Shown here: positions 17,329 to 25,827 of the stretch, piece after piece
Layout: the number at the start of each line of letters is the position of its first letter
Numbering within the stretch: position 1 is the first letter of the stretch
Assembly: GCA_020029595.1 (NCBI GenBank)
Contig: JAIBJN010000039.1
Coordinates: 1-34,064, forward strand
Direction of reading: 5' to 3'
Source: Actinomycetota bacterium
GTDB lineage: Bacteria; Actinomycetota; Thermoleophilia; Gaiellales; Gaiellaceae
DNA length: 34,064 bases
Notes under the pieces: model-generated
Seen by the model: only the letters and a program-made list of their open reading frames with translations
Database searches by the model: none
Told to the model about the DNA's origin: nothing
Program-made: the position numbers and the translations under genes

Positions 17329-17362
17329 TCCCAAGGTCGAAGGTTCGAATCCCTCACGGCCC
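17329..17362 (+). repeat. Second copy of the tRNA-Lys 3' end (attR or att junction)
   Basis: Matches 16276-16309 at 33 of 34 positions. Downstream it is followed, as at the tRNA, by a stem-loop (AGCCC at 17371 with GGGCT at 17384), CTGTTGTC, and GTCAAC/GGCAAC repeats at 17422-17446. It is not a tRNA gene because the 5' half is missing. Confidence 0.7.
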
Positions 17363-17448
17363 TCACGGAAAGCCCCCGCAATTGGGCTCTCTGTTGTCGG
17401 GAGCGGCACCGTGGGGAACTCGGGTGTCAACGTAGGTGGCAACTAGTG

Positions 17449-17466
17449 ACATCTCGCGCGAGATGT
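17449..17466. promoter_or_regulatory. 18-bp perfect palindrome, operator candidate
   Basis: ACATCTCGCGCGAGATGT is fully symmetrical. It lies 73 bp before the ABM-like gene and just after the arm-like repeats of the second att copy. It could bind a dimeric repressor of that gene. No regulator gene is adjacent. Confidence 0.5.
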
Positions 17467-17539
17467 GAAAGGGTGCCGAGCGGCTGCGAGACCGTCGTGG
17501 ACGGGCCACGAGGTGGAGGACAGCCGAAAGGAGGCGCAG

Positions 17540-17854
17540 ATGCACGGTCGCGTAGCGAGGTACCGATACGGGGGCGACGCGCACGACATCGCTCGACGGG
17601 CGGAAGAGGGGGTGCTGCCGATCTTCCAGGCGCAGCCCGGATTCAAGGCCTACTCGCTCCTCGAGAGCGAGGGGGAGATCATCTCGTTCAGCGCGTGGGA
17701 CTCTGCGGCGAGCGCCGACGCGGCGAGCGCCCTTGCCGCTGAGTGGGTCGCGGAGAACATGGCCGACGAGATCGAGCTCAAGGAGGCTCGCATCGGCGAG
17801 ATCCTCTTCGGCACCGCGCTGGGGGTCAGCACCAAGGCCGGCTCCGCCGCCTGA
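17540..17854 (+). CDS. Small ABM/dimeric alpha-beta-barrel-like protein
   Basis: A 104-residue protein that looks like the ferredoxin-like alpha+beta barrel of the antibiotic biosynthesis monooxygenase superfamily: a first strand (HGRVARYRYGG), a helix (DIARRAEEGVLPIFQAQPG), strands FKAYSLLESEGEIISFSAW, then a helix-rich end. ATG has a strong ribosome site (AAAGGAGG). Members act on small aromatic or haem-like substrates or only bind them; function here is unassigned. It stands alone between the palindrome and a strong hairpin terminator. Confidence 0.62.
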   Translation: MHGRVARYRYGGDAHDIARRAEEGVLPIFQAQPGFKAYSLLESEGEIISFSAWDSAASADAASALAAEWVAENMADEIELKEARIGEILFGTALGVSTKAGSAA

Positions 17855-17881
17855 CCGCAGGACTCTCGAGACGCAGGAGGC

Positions 17882-17906
17882 AGTCCCGGTGGTGGGGACC
17901 GGGACT
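17882..17906 (+). terminator. Hairpin terminator of the ABM-like gene
   Basis: Perfect 9-bp stem AGTCCCGGT/ACCGGGACT with a 7-nt loop, starting 27 bp after the stop. No T-tract. Confidence 0.6.
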
Positions 17907-17951
17907 CCCTCCGTTCTCATCCGCAAGGTTGGGCGCTCTCCGAGGAGCGGG

Positions 17952-18491
17952 CTAGTAGGCGTTCTTGTAGGCGCCGCCGGAGCGGCCGCGCGGCGCACCC
18001 TCGTGTGCGGAGAGGTCGACGAGCCCGGTGCGTGCAGGGAAGTCGACGTCCGGCGCCGCGATCACGTCGGCCGCCGGGTCCATCGGGTCTGCCGGAACGA
18101 CCAGGTGATGGATCGAAATGCGGCGAACCCCGACTCCCGAACGTCGGCGTAGACGGTCGTCGCGCCGCGCGTCCCGGTGACGGCGACCAGATGTCCTCTA
18201 TTCCGACAGGACACGACGAATCCGCGGCGAGCGGCTCGCGTGGCGAGGATACGGCTGACATGGTCGAGATCGCCGCGCGCGAAGTACAAGCAGCCGTAGT
18301 ACGACTTCGCCTCGCCTGGGAAGCTGCTCGAGCCCCACGAGCATTCGAGCGTCTCGTGATGCGCGGGGGCGACGCTCTCGACGAGAGCCCTCAGCTCGCC
18401 GTTCGGCCAGAGGGCGCGGACGATGAAGAAGCCCGCGACGGCTGTCGCCGCGCGCGCCGGCGCTCGTCCCCCGGTCGAGTGATGCGGACAC
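17952..18491 (-). pseudogene. Hidden gene with two G-run frameshifts, unknown function
   Basis: No single frame spans this gene, but coding-quality sequence runs through it. Frame A holds AGFFIVRALWPNGELRALVE, ETLECSWGSSSFPGEAKSYY and FARGDLDHVSRILATRAARR. At the G4 run (18128-18131) it must shift to frame B, which continues RRISIHHLVVPADPMD, APDVDFPARTGLVDLSAHEG and ends SGGAYKNAY at the stop 17952. A one-base change at the G5 run (18468-18472) would join frame A to GTG 18491, giving about 179 residues. Indels at both G runs suggest sequencing error or a young pseudogene. It follows the TolB-like gene by 50 bp. The family is not recognised. Confidence 0.5.
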
Positions 18492-18541
18492 TTGGCCGCG
18501 AACGCGGCGCGTCCCAGTCGCCCGTTTCGTGCGGACTCTCG

Positions 18542-19549
18542 TCAGGGCCCGGCTCCCCAGTCGCTGACGGCTTGGTGGGTCGAGGCGGACGTGAGCCGCC
18601 GCTTGTCGGTTCCGTTTCCGCGCATCGTCCAGACGTTGTTGCTCCCGCCGGAGAAGCGCGTGAAGGCGATCCGTCCGCCCTCGGGCCCCCACACCGGGCC
18701 GAAGTCCCCGGAGCCGTTTTGGGTGAGCCGCCGCAGGCCGGTGCCGTTGAACGAGACGACGTAGAGCTCCCAGTCCTCGCCGTCCCAGAGCTCGAAGACG
18801 AGCCGTGATCCATTCGGCGACCAGGTCGGAGAGCCCAGCGGTCGGCTGCTTCTCACGAGGCGGCGCTGCCCGCTCCCGTCCCGACGAACGAGCCGGAGCT
18901 CGTGGACACCGCCGCCGCGCCGGACGAACGCGATCCAGCCGGTCGAAGACCAGTCCGCGCCGTAGTCCGAGCCCGGGCGGTCGGTCAGGCGGCGGAGGCC
19001 GGTCCCGTCCGTCTTCACGACATAGATCTCGGCGTTCGTCCCGCCGACGTAGCGCGTGAACGCGATGCGCCCGCCGCTCGGCGACCAGACGGGATCGACG
19101 TCGTCGACCGTGTTGGAGGTGAGCCGCCTCCGCCCGGTCCCGTCGGGCTCGACGACGAGGATCTCGGATGTCCCGATCGCTCCGCCGGCCTCGAAGGCGA
19201 TCAGCCCGCCGCCGGGCGACCACGCCGGGTCGGCCTCGCCGACGGCGGTCTGGGTGAGTCGCGTGAGGCCGGCGCCGCCGACGCCGACACGGTAGAGGTC
19301 GCCCCGCCCGCCCGGGAGCCGCCGCACGAAGACGAGCCGGGAGCCGCTCGGCGAGAGCGAGGGGCCCACGTCAACCACTGAGCCGGTCGTGAGCTCGTCC
19401 TTCTCGCTCCCGTCCCCCCTCATCACCCACACGTGAGACGAGGAGGCGCCGAGGCTCGTGTAGGCGATCGTCGCCGCCCCCGCGCCCCCGGCACCGGCGA
19501 GTCCCGCGGCCCCGGCGACCGCGAGCAAGAGCCCCTTCGGCCAGACCAT
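18542..19549 (-). CDS. Secreted TolB-like beta-propeller protein (PD40 repeats)
   Basis: A signal peptide (residues 2-25, Ala/Gly-rich) precedes about six repeats with the PD40 pattern, such as DPVWSPSGGRIAFTR, NAEIYVVKTDGTGLRRLT and GPVWGPEGGRIAFTR. These repeats build a beta-propeller like that of TolB. Without a Tol system in view, an extracytoplasmic binding role is all that can be said. I chose ATG 19549 because it has GGAGGAGGA upstream and directly precedes the signal peptide. A promoter (TTGCCC-N17-TATCAC) lies just behind. Confidence 0.8.
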   Translation of the reverse strand: MVWPKGLLLAVAGAAGLAGAGGAGAATIAYTSLGASSSHVWVMRGDGSEKDELTTGSVVDVGPSLSPSGSRLVFVRRLPGGRGDLYRVGVGGAGLTRLTQTAVGEADPAWSPGGGLIAFEAGGAIGTSEILVVEPDGTGRRRLTSNTVDDVDPVWSPSGGRIAFTRYVGGTNAEIYVVKTDGTGLRRLTDRPGSDYGADWSSTGWIAFVRRGGGVHELRLVRRDGSGQRRLVRSSRPLGSPTWSPNGSRLVFELWDGEDWELYVVSFNGTGLRRLTQNGSGDFGPVWGPEGGRIAFTRFSGGSNNVWTMRGNGTDKRRLTSASTHQAVSDWGAGP

Positions 19550-19568
19550 GTCTCGTCCTCCTCCGGCA

Positions 19569-19597
19569 GTGATACACCGCAAAGGCGTGCCGGGCAA
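19569..19597 (-). promoter_or_regulatory. Putative promoter of the TolB-like gene
   Basis: On the minus strand TTGCCC (19597-19592), a 17-bp spacer and TATCAC (19574-19569), 20 bp before the ATG with a strong ribosome site between. Confidence 0.45.
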
Positions 19598-19647
19598 GGG
19601 AGACTCTCGGCCCGCGGGCTCCGGCACGATCTGACAGGATTCGCCTC

Positions 19648-20019
19648 ATGCTCCTGAGGCTTCTCTTCGCCTGGCTCTCGAACGTCGTCGCTCTCTTCGT
19701 CGCGGCGTGGATCGTGTCCGGCGTCGATTACGGAGACGACTTCTGGATTCTCTTTATCGCGGCCCTCGTCTTCACCGTCGTGAACTTCTTCGTCCGCCCC
19801 CTCGTGATCCTCCTCGCGCTTCCGGCGGTCATCCTCACGCTCGGGCTCGCGCTCATCCTCATCAACACGTTCATGCTCTACCTGACCGACTGGATCGTCC
19901 CGAGCTTCGAGACCGGGAGCTTCTGGTCGACGCTTCTCGCGGCGATCATCATCTCGATCGTCAACATGATCCTCAGCTTCTTCCTGCGGCCTGAGGAGAT
20001 GAGCCGCGACCGCGCCTGA
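19648..20019 (+). CDS. Phage-holin-4-superfamily membrane protein (PF04020 type)
   Basis: A 123-residue integral membrane protein with four helices: residues 2-25 (LRLLFAWLSNVVALFVAAWI), 31-55 (ILFIAALVFTVVNFF), 58-82 (LVILLALPAVILTLGLALIL) and 95-115. The VNFFVRPLVILLALPAVILTLG-like centre is characteristic of PF04020, a widespread family of unknown function named only for loose holin similarity. It diverges from the TolB-like gene, and ATG 19648 is the first codon of the hydrophobic region. It ends in a charged tail (EEMSRDRA). Confidence 0.8.
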   Translation: MLLRLLFAWLSNVVALFVAAWIVSGVDYGDDFWILFIAALVFTVVNFFVRPLVILLALPAVILTLGLALILINTFMLYLTDWIVPSFETGSFWSTLLAAIIISIVNMILSFFLRPEEMSRDRA

Positions 20020-20071
20020 GCCTGCCATCGCGACCCTCAAGGGGCATGCGTCGGAAGCCGATTCTGTAGCG

Positions 20072-21094
20072 ATGGCCCAAGCCAACCGGTTGCAGGCGCT
20101 CTTGGACCTCTCGCGGTCCCTCTCCTCGAGCCTGGATCTGCGCGAGGTGCTCCGAGAGTTCGCGACGCGCGCCGCCGAGCTGACCGGCGCGACGGCGGCC
20201 GAGCTCTCGACCTACGATGCCGCGCGCGGCGATCTCGTCATGCTCGTCGAGTACCGCCACGGGGCGGACCGGATCACCGAGACGGGCGGCCAGGTCTACC
20301 ACCTCGCCGAGTATCCGGTGACCCGGCACGTGCTCGAGACGCAGGAGCCGGTCCAGATCCGCGTCGAGAATCCGGACGACGACCCGGCCGAGCGAGCGCT
20401 GCTCGAACAGCAGGGTCAGGCTTCACTCCTCATGCTCCCGCTGGTCACGCGCGGGGAGACGATCGGCCTCATGGAGATCGTCGACGTCCAGGACAGGATC
20501 TGGGACAAGGCGGACGTCGAGTTCTGCCGCGCGCTCTGCGACATCGTCGCCATCGCGATCCGCAACGCGATGCTCTTCGCAGAGCTCCAGGAGACGGCGG
20601 CGCGGGACAAGCTCACCGGGCTCTACAACCGCCGGCTCTTCGAGGAGCAGTTCGACACGGCGGTCGCGCGCAGCCTGCGCACGAGGGAGGACCTGACACT
20701 TCTCATCGTCGACCTCGACGGCCTCAAGCGCATCAACGACGTCAGCGGCCACGTCGCCGGCGATCAGGCCCTGCGCACGCTGGCCGACGCATTGCGCGCG
20801 ACGATCAGGGCGACCGACGTCGCCTGCCGGCTCGGCGGAGACGAGTTCGCCATCATCCTTCCCGGGTCGACCGCGGAGGACGCTGTCAAGGTCGCCGACC
20901 GGGCCCAGGAGATGCTCGCGGAGATCGGCCGCGGCCAGTACAGCTTCTCCGGCGGGATCGCGCGCGTGACGCCGGCGCAGTCGTCCGCCGAGGAGGTGTA
21001 CCGCGCGGCCGACCTCGCCGCGTACCGCGCGAAGGCGGCCGGAGGTGCGCGGACGCTCCTCGCCGTCGAGACGCGGGCTGCCGCGACGACCTAG
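20072..21094 (+). CDS. GAF-GGDEF diguanylate cyclase
   Basis: A cytoplasmic enzyme making cyclic di-GMP from two GTP. A GAF sensor domain fills residues about 5-170 (LLDLSRSLSSSLDLREVL at its start). The GGDEF domain (about 175-335) begins at DKLTGLYNRRLFEEQF, has the intact active-site GGDEF at 255-259, and an inhibitory I-site R246-x-x-D249 exactly five residues before it. All features predict an active, feedback-inhibited cyclase. No membrane segment is seen, so the signal is intracellular. Its TAG stop shares the CTAG tetranucleotide with the stop of the convergent ABC gene. Confidence 0.92.
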   Translation: MAQANRLQALLDLSRSLSSSLDLREVLREFATRAAELTGATAAELSTYDAARGDLVMLVEYRHGADRITETGGQVYHLAEYPVTRHVLETQEPVQIRVENPDDDPAERALLEQQGQASLLMLPLVTRGETIGLMEIVDVQDRIWDKADVEFCRALCDIVAIAIRNAMLFAELQETAARDKLTGLYNRRLFEEQFDTAVARSLRTREDLTLLIVDLDGLKRINDVSGHVAGDQALRTLADALRATIRATDVACRLGGDEFAIILPGSTAEDAVKVADRAQEMLAEIGRGQYSFSGGIARVTPAQSSAEEVYRAADLAAYRAKAAGGARTLLAVETRAAATT

Positions 21095-22677
21095 TAGACG
21101 ACGGCTCGGGGCGCTGGTCGCCGTCGCGCTTCGAGGTCGAGCCGTCCGTCGGCGTGCTCGATGAGGAGCGGGTCGTGCGTCGCGCAGACGACGGCCGCAC
21201 CGGTCTCCCGCGCGAGTTGCAGGAGGAGCCGGGCGACGGCGAGCGCGTTCGCCTGGTCGAGGCGGGCGGTCGGCTCGTCCGCGAGGAAGAGCCGCGGCCG
21301 GCAAGCCGCGGCGCGGGCGACCGCCACCCGCTCGCGCTGGCCGCTGGAGAGGTCGGCCACACGGCGGGCGGCCACGCCTGCGAGCCCGACGACCGCGAGC
21401 GATTCCGCCGCCCGCGCCCGAGCCTCCTCCGCCTCGACCCCCCGCAGCGAGAGCCCCAGCTCGACGTTCTCCGCCGCGGTGAGGAAGGAGACGAGCCGTG
21501 CCTGCTGGCTCACGAGCGCGACGTGCGCTGCGCGGAACCGCGCTCGGGCCTCCCGATCGAGCGCCGAGACGGTCTCGCCCAGAACCTGAACAACGCCGCG
21601 CGTCGGCACGTCCGTCCCTGCGAGCAGATGGAGAAGCGTCGTCTTCCCGGAGCCCGACGGCCCGATAACCGCAGTGAGACGACCGGCCGGGAACGCTGCG
21701 TCCAGCTCGAGGAGCGCGGTCGCGCTTGCGACACCCTCCCCGTACGTCCTCGTCACGCTGTGGGCCTCGGCGACGATGTCGTCTCCTGCGGCCGCCTGCT
21801 CGGGAGCCGGCTCCAGAGGTGCGGCGCCCGGCCCCTCGGCGCCGGGGACGGCCTGGAGCAGGATCCCCTCCTCATGGAGGCGTGCGGTCGCGTGCGAGCC
21901 GATGCCCGTGCGGCGAAGGAGCTCCTCCGAGAGGCGGAGCCAGCCGCCCCGGCCGACGACGATCGCTTCGTCGCCGCCACCCGCGAGCGCCGCCTCCTCG
22001 CTCACGCGACCGTCGCGCACGCTGACGATCCGGTCGGCGACCGACGCCGACTGCGAGTCGTGGCTGACGAGGACGGTGGTCGTCCCCGCGTCGCGAGCGA
22101 GCTCGGCGATCGCCTCGTAGACGAGGCGTGCGTTGGCTGCGTCGAGCTCCCCGGTCGGCTCGTCGGCGAGGAAGAGGCGCGGGCGGTGCGCAAGCGCCGC
22201 GCAGACGGCGACGCGCTGCTGTTCGCCGCCCGAGAGCTCGCGCGGGTGCGCGTGGCCCCGATCGAGGAGCCCCACCCGCTCGAGGAGCACGTCGGCCCGG
22301 ACGAAGCGCTCCCGTTTCGGCATGCCCCCGAGCCCGAGCTGGAGGGCGACGAGCTCACGCACCTCGAGCTCCGCGGCGAGTGCCCGCCAGTAGTGCTGGT
22401 CGGCGTACCCCAGGAGCTCGGCGCGGTAGCGCGCCCGCCCGTGGCGGCCGAGCCGGGCGAGGTCGCGTCCGAGCACACGGACGCTCCCGGCCGTCGGTTG
22501 GTCGAGCGCCGCGAGCATCCTGAGCAGCGTCGTCTTCCCCGACCCGCTCGGGCCGAGAACGACGCAGATCTCCCCCTCGCGAACGTCGAGCGTGAGGCCC
22601 TGGAGCGCGACCACGCCTCCCTCGGGAGCCGGGTAGACGCGGAAGAGGTCGCGGATCTCGACGGCGGGGTCGCTCAT
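21091..22677 (-). CDS. ABC transporter ATPase, two fused nucleotide-binding domains
   Basis: A 528-residue protein with two MacB/LolD-like ATPase domains in tandem. Domain 1 (about 5-225) has Walker A GPSGSGKTT, signature LSGGEQQRV and Walker B LFLADEPTGELD. A linker rich in Ala/Pro/Glu (about 260-300) follows. Domain 2 (about 305-515) has GPSGSGKTT, LSSGQRERV and LFLADEPTARLD. Both sites look competent. ATG 22677 overlaps the permease stop (ATGA). Most MacB-type systems use two separate ATPase copies; here one chain supplies both, matching a permease with two FtsX halves in one chain. Confidence 0.92.
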   Translation of the reverse strand: MSDPAVEIRDLFRVYPAPEGGVVALQGLTLDVREGEICVVLGPSGSGKTTLLRMLAALDQPTAGSVRVLGRDLARLGRHGRARYRAELLGYADQHYWRALAAELEVRELVALQLGLGGMPKRERFVRADVLLERVGLLDRGHAHPRELSGGEQQRVAVCAALAHRPRLFLADEPTGELDAANARLVYEAIAELARDAGTTTVLVSHDSQSASVADRIVSVRDGRVSEEAALAGGGDEAIVVGRGGWLRLSEELLRRTGIGSHATARLHEEGILLQAVPGAEGPGAAPLEPAPEQAAAGDDIVAEAHSVTRTYGEGVASATALLELDAAFPAGRLTAVIGPSGSGKTTLLHLLAGTDVPTRGVVQVLGETVSALDREARARFRAAHVALVSQQARLVSFLTAAENVELGLSLRGVEAEEARARAAESLAVVGLAGVAARRVADLSSGQRERVAVARAAACRPRLFLADEPTARLDQANALAVARLLLQLARETGAAVVCATHDPLLIEHADGRLDLEARRRPAPRAVVY

Positions 22678-25600
22678 ATTCGGCGAGAGGCGGCGGTGAC
22701 GAGGGCGCCGGCGGCGAGGGCGCCGGCGGCGAGGGCGGCCGCGAGCAAGGGCCATGTGAAGGCGGGACGGAGCGGTAGCTCGGAGGTGCGTGCGTCGGCC
22801 GTCACTGCGACCAGGTCGACGACGAGAAAGCCGAGGAGGGCCGCCACTCCCAGGCCGCCGGCCAGGCCCACCGCGACGACGACGAGGCTGCGCAGGCGGA
22901 CGACGCGGCGGAGCAGAGCCGGGGGCGCGCCCTGCGCTTCGAGGTCTTCCAGCTCGCCGCGCTCGTCCCGCACGTCGGAGACGACGCCGAGCAGGACGCC
23001 CACGAGCGCAAGTCCGAGGGCGACGAGTGCCGCGGCGAGGAGCGTGAGGAGCGTGCCACGCGCAAGCGGGTCGTCGCGAAGCGAGCGCTCGAGGTCCTCC
23101 CGGGACTCGACCGCGAGGACGTCGAACGGCGGGCGGGCGAGCGCGGCGCCAAGCTCGGCACGATCCTGCTCCGTCGCAGCGCCCAGCCAGACCTCATTGG
23201 GGACGGCGAGGCCGGGCCGCTCCGCGTTGAGAGCGGTGCCGAGCAGGAGACGGTCGGCGACGACGAAGTCTCCGTCGGTTCCCGGGAACCGCTCGGCCAC
23301 GGCCCTGACGCGGACGACGACCTGCTCGCCGGCGACGCGGAGCGGGAGCTCGCCTCCGGGCCCGGCTGCGGCGGCGACGTTCGGCGACGCGATCACCGTG
23401 ACCGGCGTGTCGTCGCTCGGCTGACGTGGCCGGAAGCGGCTCGTGAACTGCTCGCTGAGCGTGCCGTGGATTGCGACGCGGTCCTCGAGGGCGGCCGCCT
23501 CGATGCCGTTCACCCCGATCCAGTCCTCGTAGCCTCCGAGCGAGACGTCGCGGGCCGGCGTCCGAGCCGTGAGCGCGCCGAGCTCTAGGTCGAGCTCGAG
23601 CGGAGCCCCCTCGCCCGCGCGCTCCTGCAGCTCCGTGGGCGGCGAGATCGTCAGACCAACGACCCTGCCGCCCCGGGCGTCCGCAGGCACCGCCGCGCGC
23701 AGGACACGCTCGCGATCGTGGTCCGGCTCGCCGAGCGTGAGCTGCGCGTAGTCGCCGCGGAGTGTCTCGACGCTTGCCGTCAAGATCACGGCCGGCCCAC
23801 GCGCAGGGAGCTCGAGCGCCGTCGCGTCGGCGGGAAGCACGGGCCCCCGAGGCGCGGCCTCCTCGGCAGGCGTGACGCGCGCGGCGAGTTCCCGCGGCGA
23901 GAGCGTGGCGAAGTCGTCGCGCCACCCGTTCAGCGCCGGGATCGCCTCGGTATCGAGACCGAGCACCGCGATGCCCGTGCGGCCCGTGCGGCTGACGTTC
24001 CCGGAGAGGCGGAGGACGGGCTCGGCGCGCACGTCGTTCCCGAGCGCTGCGAGCTGCTCGGGCGAAGCCGCCTCGTCGACGCGGATCAGCCGCGTCAGGT
24101 CCTCACGGAGCGTGAAGTCGAGCGGGACGGCGTAGGCAGCCTGCTCCACCTGGCCGCGCGCGAGCGTGGACCGGTAGCTCTCCGCGAAGACGGCGAGTCC
24201 GACGGTGACCAGGAGAAAGGCCGCCGCCACCGCCGCGTGGCCGGGGTGGCGCGCGAGCGAGAGCGCGGCGAGGCGGAGCGCGACGGAGCGACCCCGCGAG
24301 GCGCGCTCGAGGAGAAGGAGCGCGGGCCGGAGCACGCGCGCGCAGGCGACTGCGGCGGCGAAGGTCACGAGTCCCGGCAGGAGGACGAGCCCGACCGCCG
24401 CGCCCGACTCACGCGCGAGTGCCTCTTGGTCGAGGTCGCCGCGGAGGAGGGTCAGCCCGACGATGACGAGTGCGCCGAGCGCGGCCGCGTCGAGAGCCGA
24501 GAACGAGCGGCTGCCGAGGGCAAGCGGCTTCGCCCGAAGCGCCGCGACGAGAACGAGAGCGAGCGCGACGGTCACGGCGAGAGCGGCGACGAGGCCCGTC
24601 CCGGAGAGCGTCGAGTGTGCGAGGACATCGGCGACCGGGGCGCCCGCGCGGGAGGCGACGACCGCTCCTGCCAGCGTCCCGAGCGCCCACCCGGTCACCG
24701 TGCCCGCGGCCGCGATGACGACCGCCTCCGTGGCGGTGAAGACCGAGAGTTGCCAGCGCCTGGCCCCGAACCACGTCAGGCGGCGCCTGGCGGCTTCCAC
24801 GTCACGACGCATGCTGACCGCGGCGAGGACGGCGAAGGCGAAGAGGAGGGCGGCGGACTCGCCGCCCACGAGGAGGAGGCGGCGCCCGGCGACGTCGCTC
24901 GCCTCGGCCGCCGTGCGGAGCTCCTCGACCGGGGCGATCAGGTCGAACGAGCTCGAGCTCGTCTGGAGGCCCGAGCGGGCCCGGGCGACGTCGCCGGCGA
25001 ACTGGTCAACCTCCCAGGCGCGGACAGTTCCCGGTCGGAGGGGCGCCACCCAGGCATAGCTGCGATACACGGCGTCGAGCTGGGGCGAGGTGGCGAGTTC
25101 GTCAACCCCCTCCGCGAGCACGAGCGGCGCCGGCGGCGGGCGGTGGTAGTCGATCGCGTCGCGGTAGACGGGGCTGAGGGCCGCTCTGCTCTGCTCGTTC
25201 TCCGCGGGTGCGATGAAGTCGCCGAAGAGGACGGGGGAGTCGAGGACCGCCGTCCCGACCTCCACGAGGCGCAGGCCCGGTGCGTTCGGGATCGATCCCT
25301 CCCCGCGGAGGCGAACGACCTCGCACCGCTCCGGCACGCAGGTGCGCGGGAGGCGCCCGGTGCGGAGCGTCACCCACTCGTCGAGGCCGTCGACCGCCCC
25401 GAGCCCGAGGAACGTCCCGACGATCGTGCTCTCCCGGAAGAGGACGAGGGACGTCGGCTTGTCGTGGACGACACCGGCGAGCGCCCGCCGCGCCCGCCGG
25501 TCGAGTGCCGCGTGATCCTCGGCGAGCGCGGGGATGCCGAACCATCTGGCGCGGGCCGCGCGCTGGGCGGCCGGGATCTCGGCGACCGTGCGGGCGACGC

Positions 25601-25757
25601 TCTCGTCGCGGGCGACCACCGTGCCGGCGAGCACCGTGGCCAGCATGGCCGCTCCCGCGGCGACGCCGGCGGCGGCGAGGAGCGCGGTCGGCGCTCGACT
25701 CGCAAGCCTGACCGCGGAGAGCCTCAAGGGATACCCCAGCCTGCGGATCGTCCGCAC
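22674..25757 (-). CDS. FtsX-like ABC permease, 1027 residues
   Basis: A large inner-membrane permease with an N-terminal helix (about 22-45, TALLAAAGVAAGAAML), a long extracytoplasmic domain, and FtsX-type membrane blocks: near 290-480, a further helix near 515, and a C-terminal block near 895-1025. The layout is a fused double FtsX/MacB permease. Such mechanotransmitters export lipids, peptides or antibiotics, or control wall hydrolases. It starts at GTG 25757 and is coupled to the ATPase by a 4-bp overlap. A GC-rich 15-bp tandem repeat near 22698-22740 encodes the Ala/Gly-rich end. A LysR gene diverges 70 bp away. Confidence 0.88.
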   Translation of the reverse strand: MRTIRRLGYPLRLSAVRLASRAPTALLAAAGVAAGAAMLATVLAGTVVARDESVARTVAEIPAAQRAARARWFGIPALAEDHAALDRRARRALAGVVHDKPTSLVLFRESTIVGTFLGLGAVDGLDEWVTLRTGRLPRTCVPERCEVVRLRGEGSIPNAPGLRLVEVGTAVLDSPVLFGDFIAPAENEQSRAALSPVYRDAIDYHRPPPAPLVLAEGVDELATSPQLDAVYRSYAWVAPLRPGTVRAWEVDQFAGDVARARSGLQTSSSSFDLIAPVEELRTAAEASDVAGRRLLLVGGESAALLFAFAVLAAVSMRRDVEAARRRLTWFGARRWQLSVFTATEAVVIAAAGTVTGWALGTLAGAVVASRAGAPVADVLAHSTLSGTGLVAALAVTVALALVLVAALRAKPLALGSRSFSALDAAALGALVIVGLTLLRGDLDQEALARESGAAVGLVLLPGLVTFAAAVACARVLRPALLLLERASRGRSVALRLAALSLARHPGHAAVAAAFLLVTVGLAVFAESYRSTLARGQVEQAAYAVPLDFTLREDLTRLIRVDEAASPEQLAALGNDVRAEPVLRLSGNVSRTGRTGIAVLGLDTEAIPALNGWRDDFATLSPRELAARVTPAEEAAPRGPVLPADATALELPARGPAVILTASVETLRGDYAQLTLGEPDHDRERVLRAAVPADARGGRVVGLTISPPTELQERAGEGAPLELDLELGALTARTPARDVSLGGYEDWIGVNGIEAAALEDRVAIHGTLSEQFTSRFRPRQPSDDTPVTVIASPNVAAAAGPGGELPLRVAGEQVVVRVRAVAERFPGTDGDFVVADRLLLGTALNAERPGLAVPNEVWLGAATEQDRAELGAALARPPFDVLAVESREDLERSLRDDPLARGTLLTLLAAALVALGLALVGVLLGVVSDVRDERGELEDLEAQGAPPALLRRVVRLRSLVVVAVGLAGGLGVAALLGFLVVDLVAVTADARTSELPLRPAFTWPLLAAALAAGALAAGALVTAASRRI

Positions 25758-25786
25758 GACTCGAACGCTGCCAGTTGCGAGCGACT

Positions 25787-25818
25787 TTGACCACTCGAGT
25801 TGCTACGTGTGTGGTTAA
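25787..25818. promoter_or_regulatory. Inverted repeat, LysR operator candidate
   Basis: TTGACCACTC (25787-25796) pairs with GTGTGGTTAA (25809-25818) at 8 of 10 positions plus a G-T. The right arm overlaps the LysR -10 TAAGCT (25816-25821). Its place between divergent genes fits LysR autoregulation. Confidence 0.45.
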
Positions 25819-25827
25819 GCTGTGCTT

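Noticed and set aside
17329-17404. A second tRNA-Lys gene
   Set aside because: Only the 3' half is present; upstream bases do not form acceptor, D or anticodon arms.
22698-22740. GC-rich 15-bp tandem repeat as a regulatory repeat
   Set aside because: It lies within the permease coding end and simply encodes repeated LAAGA-type hydrophobic residues.
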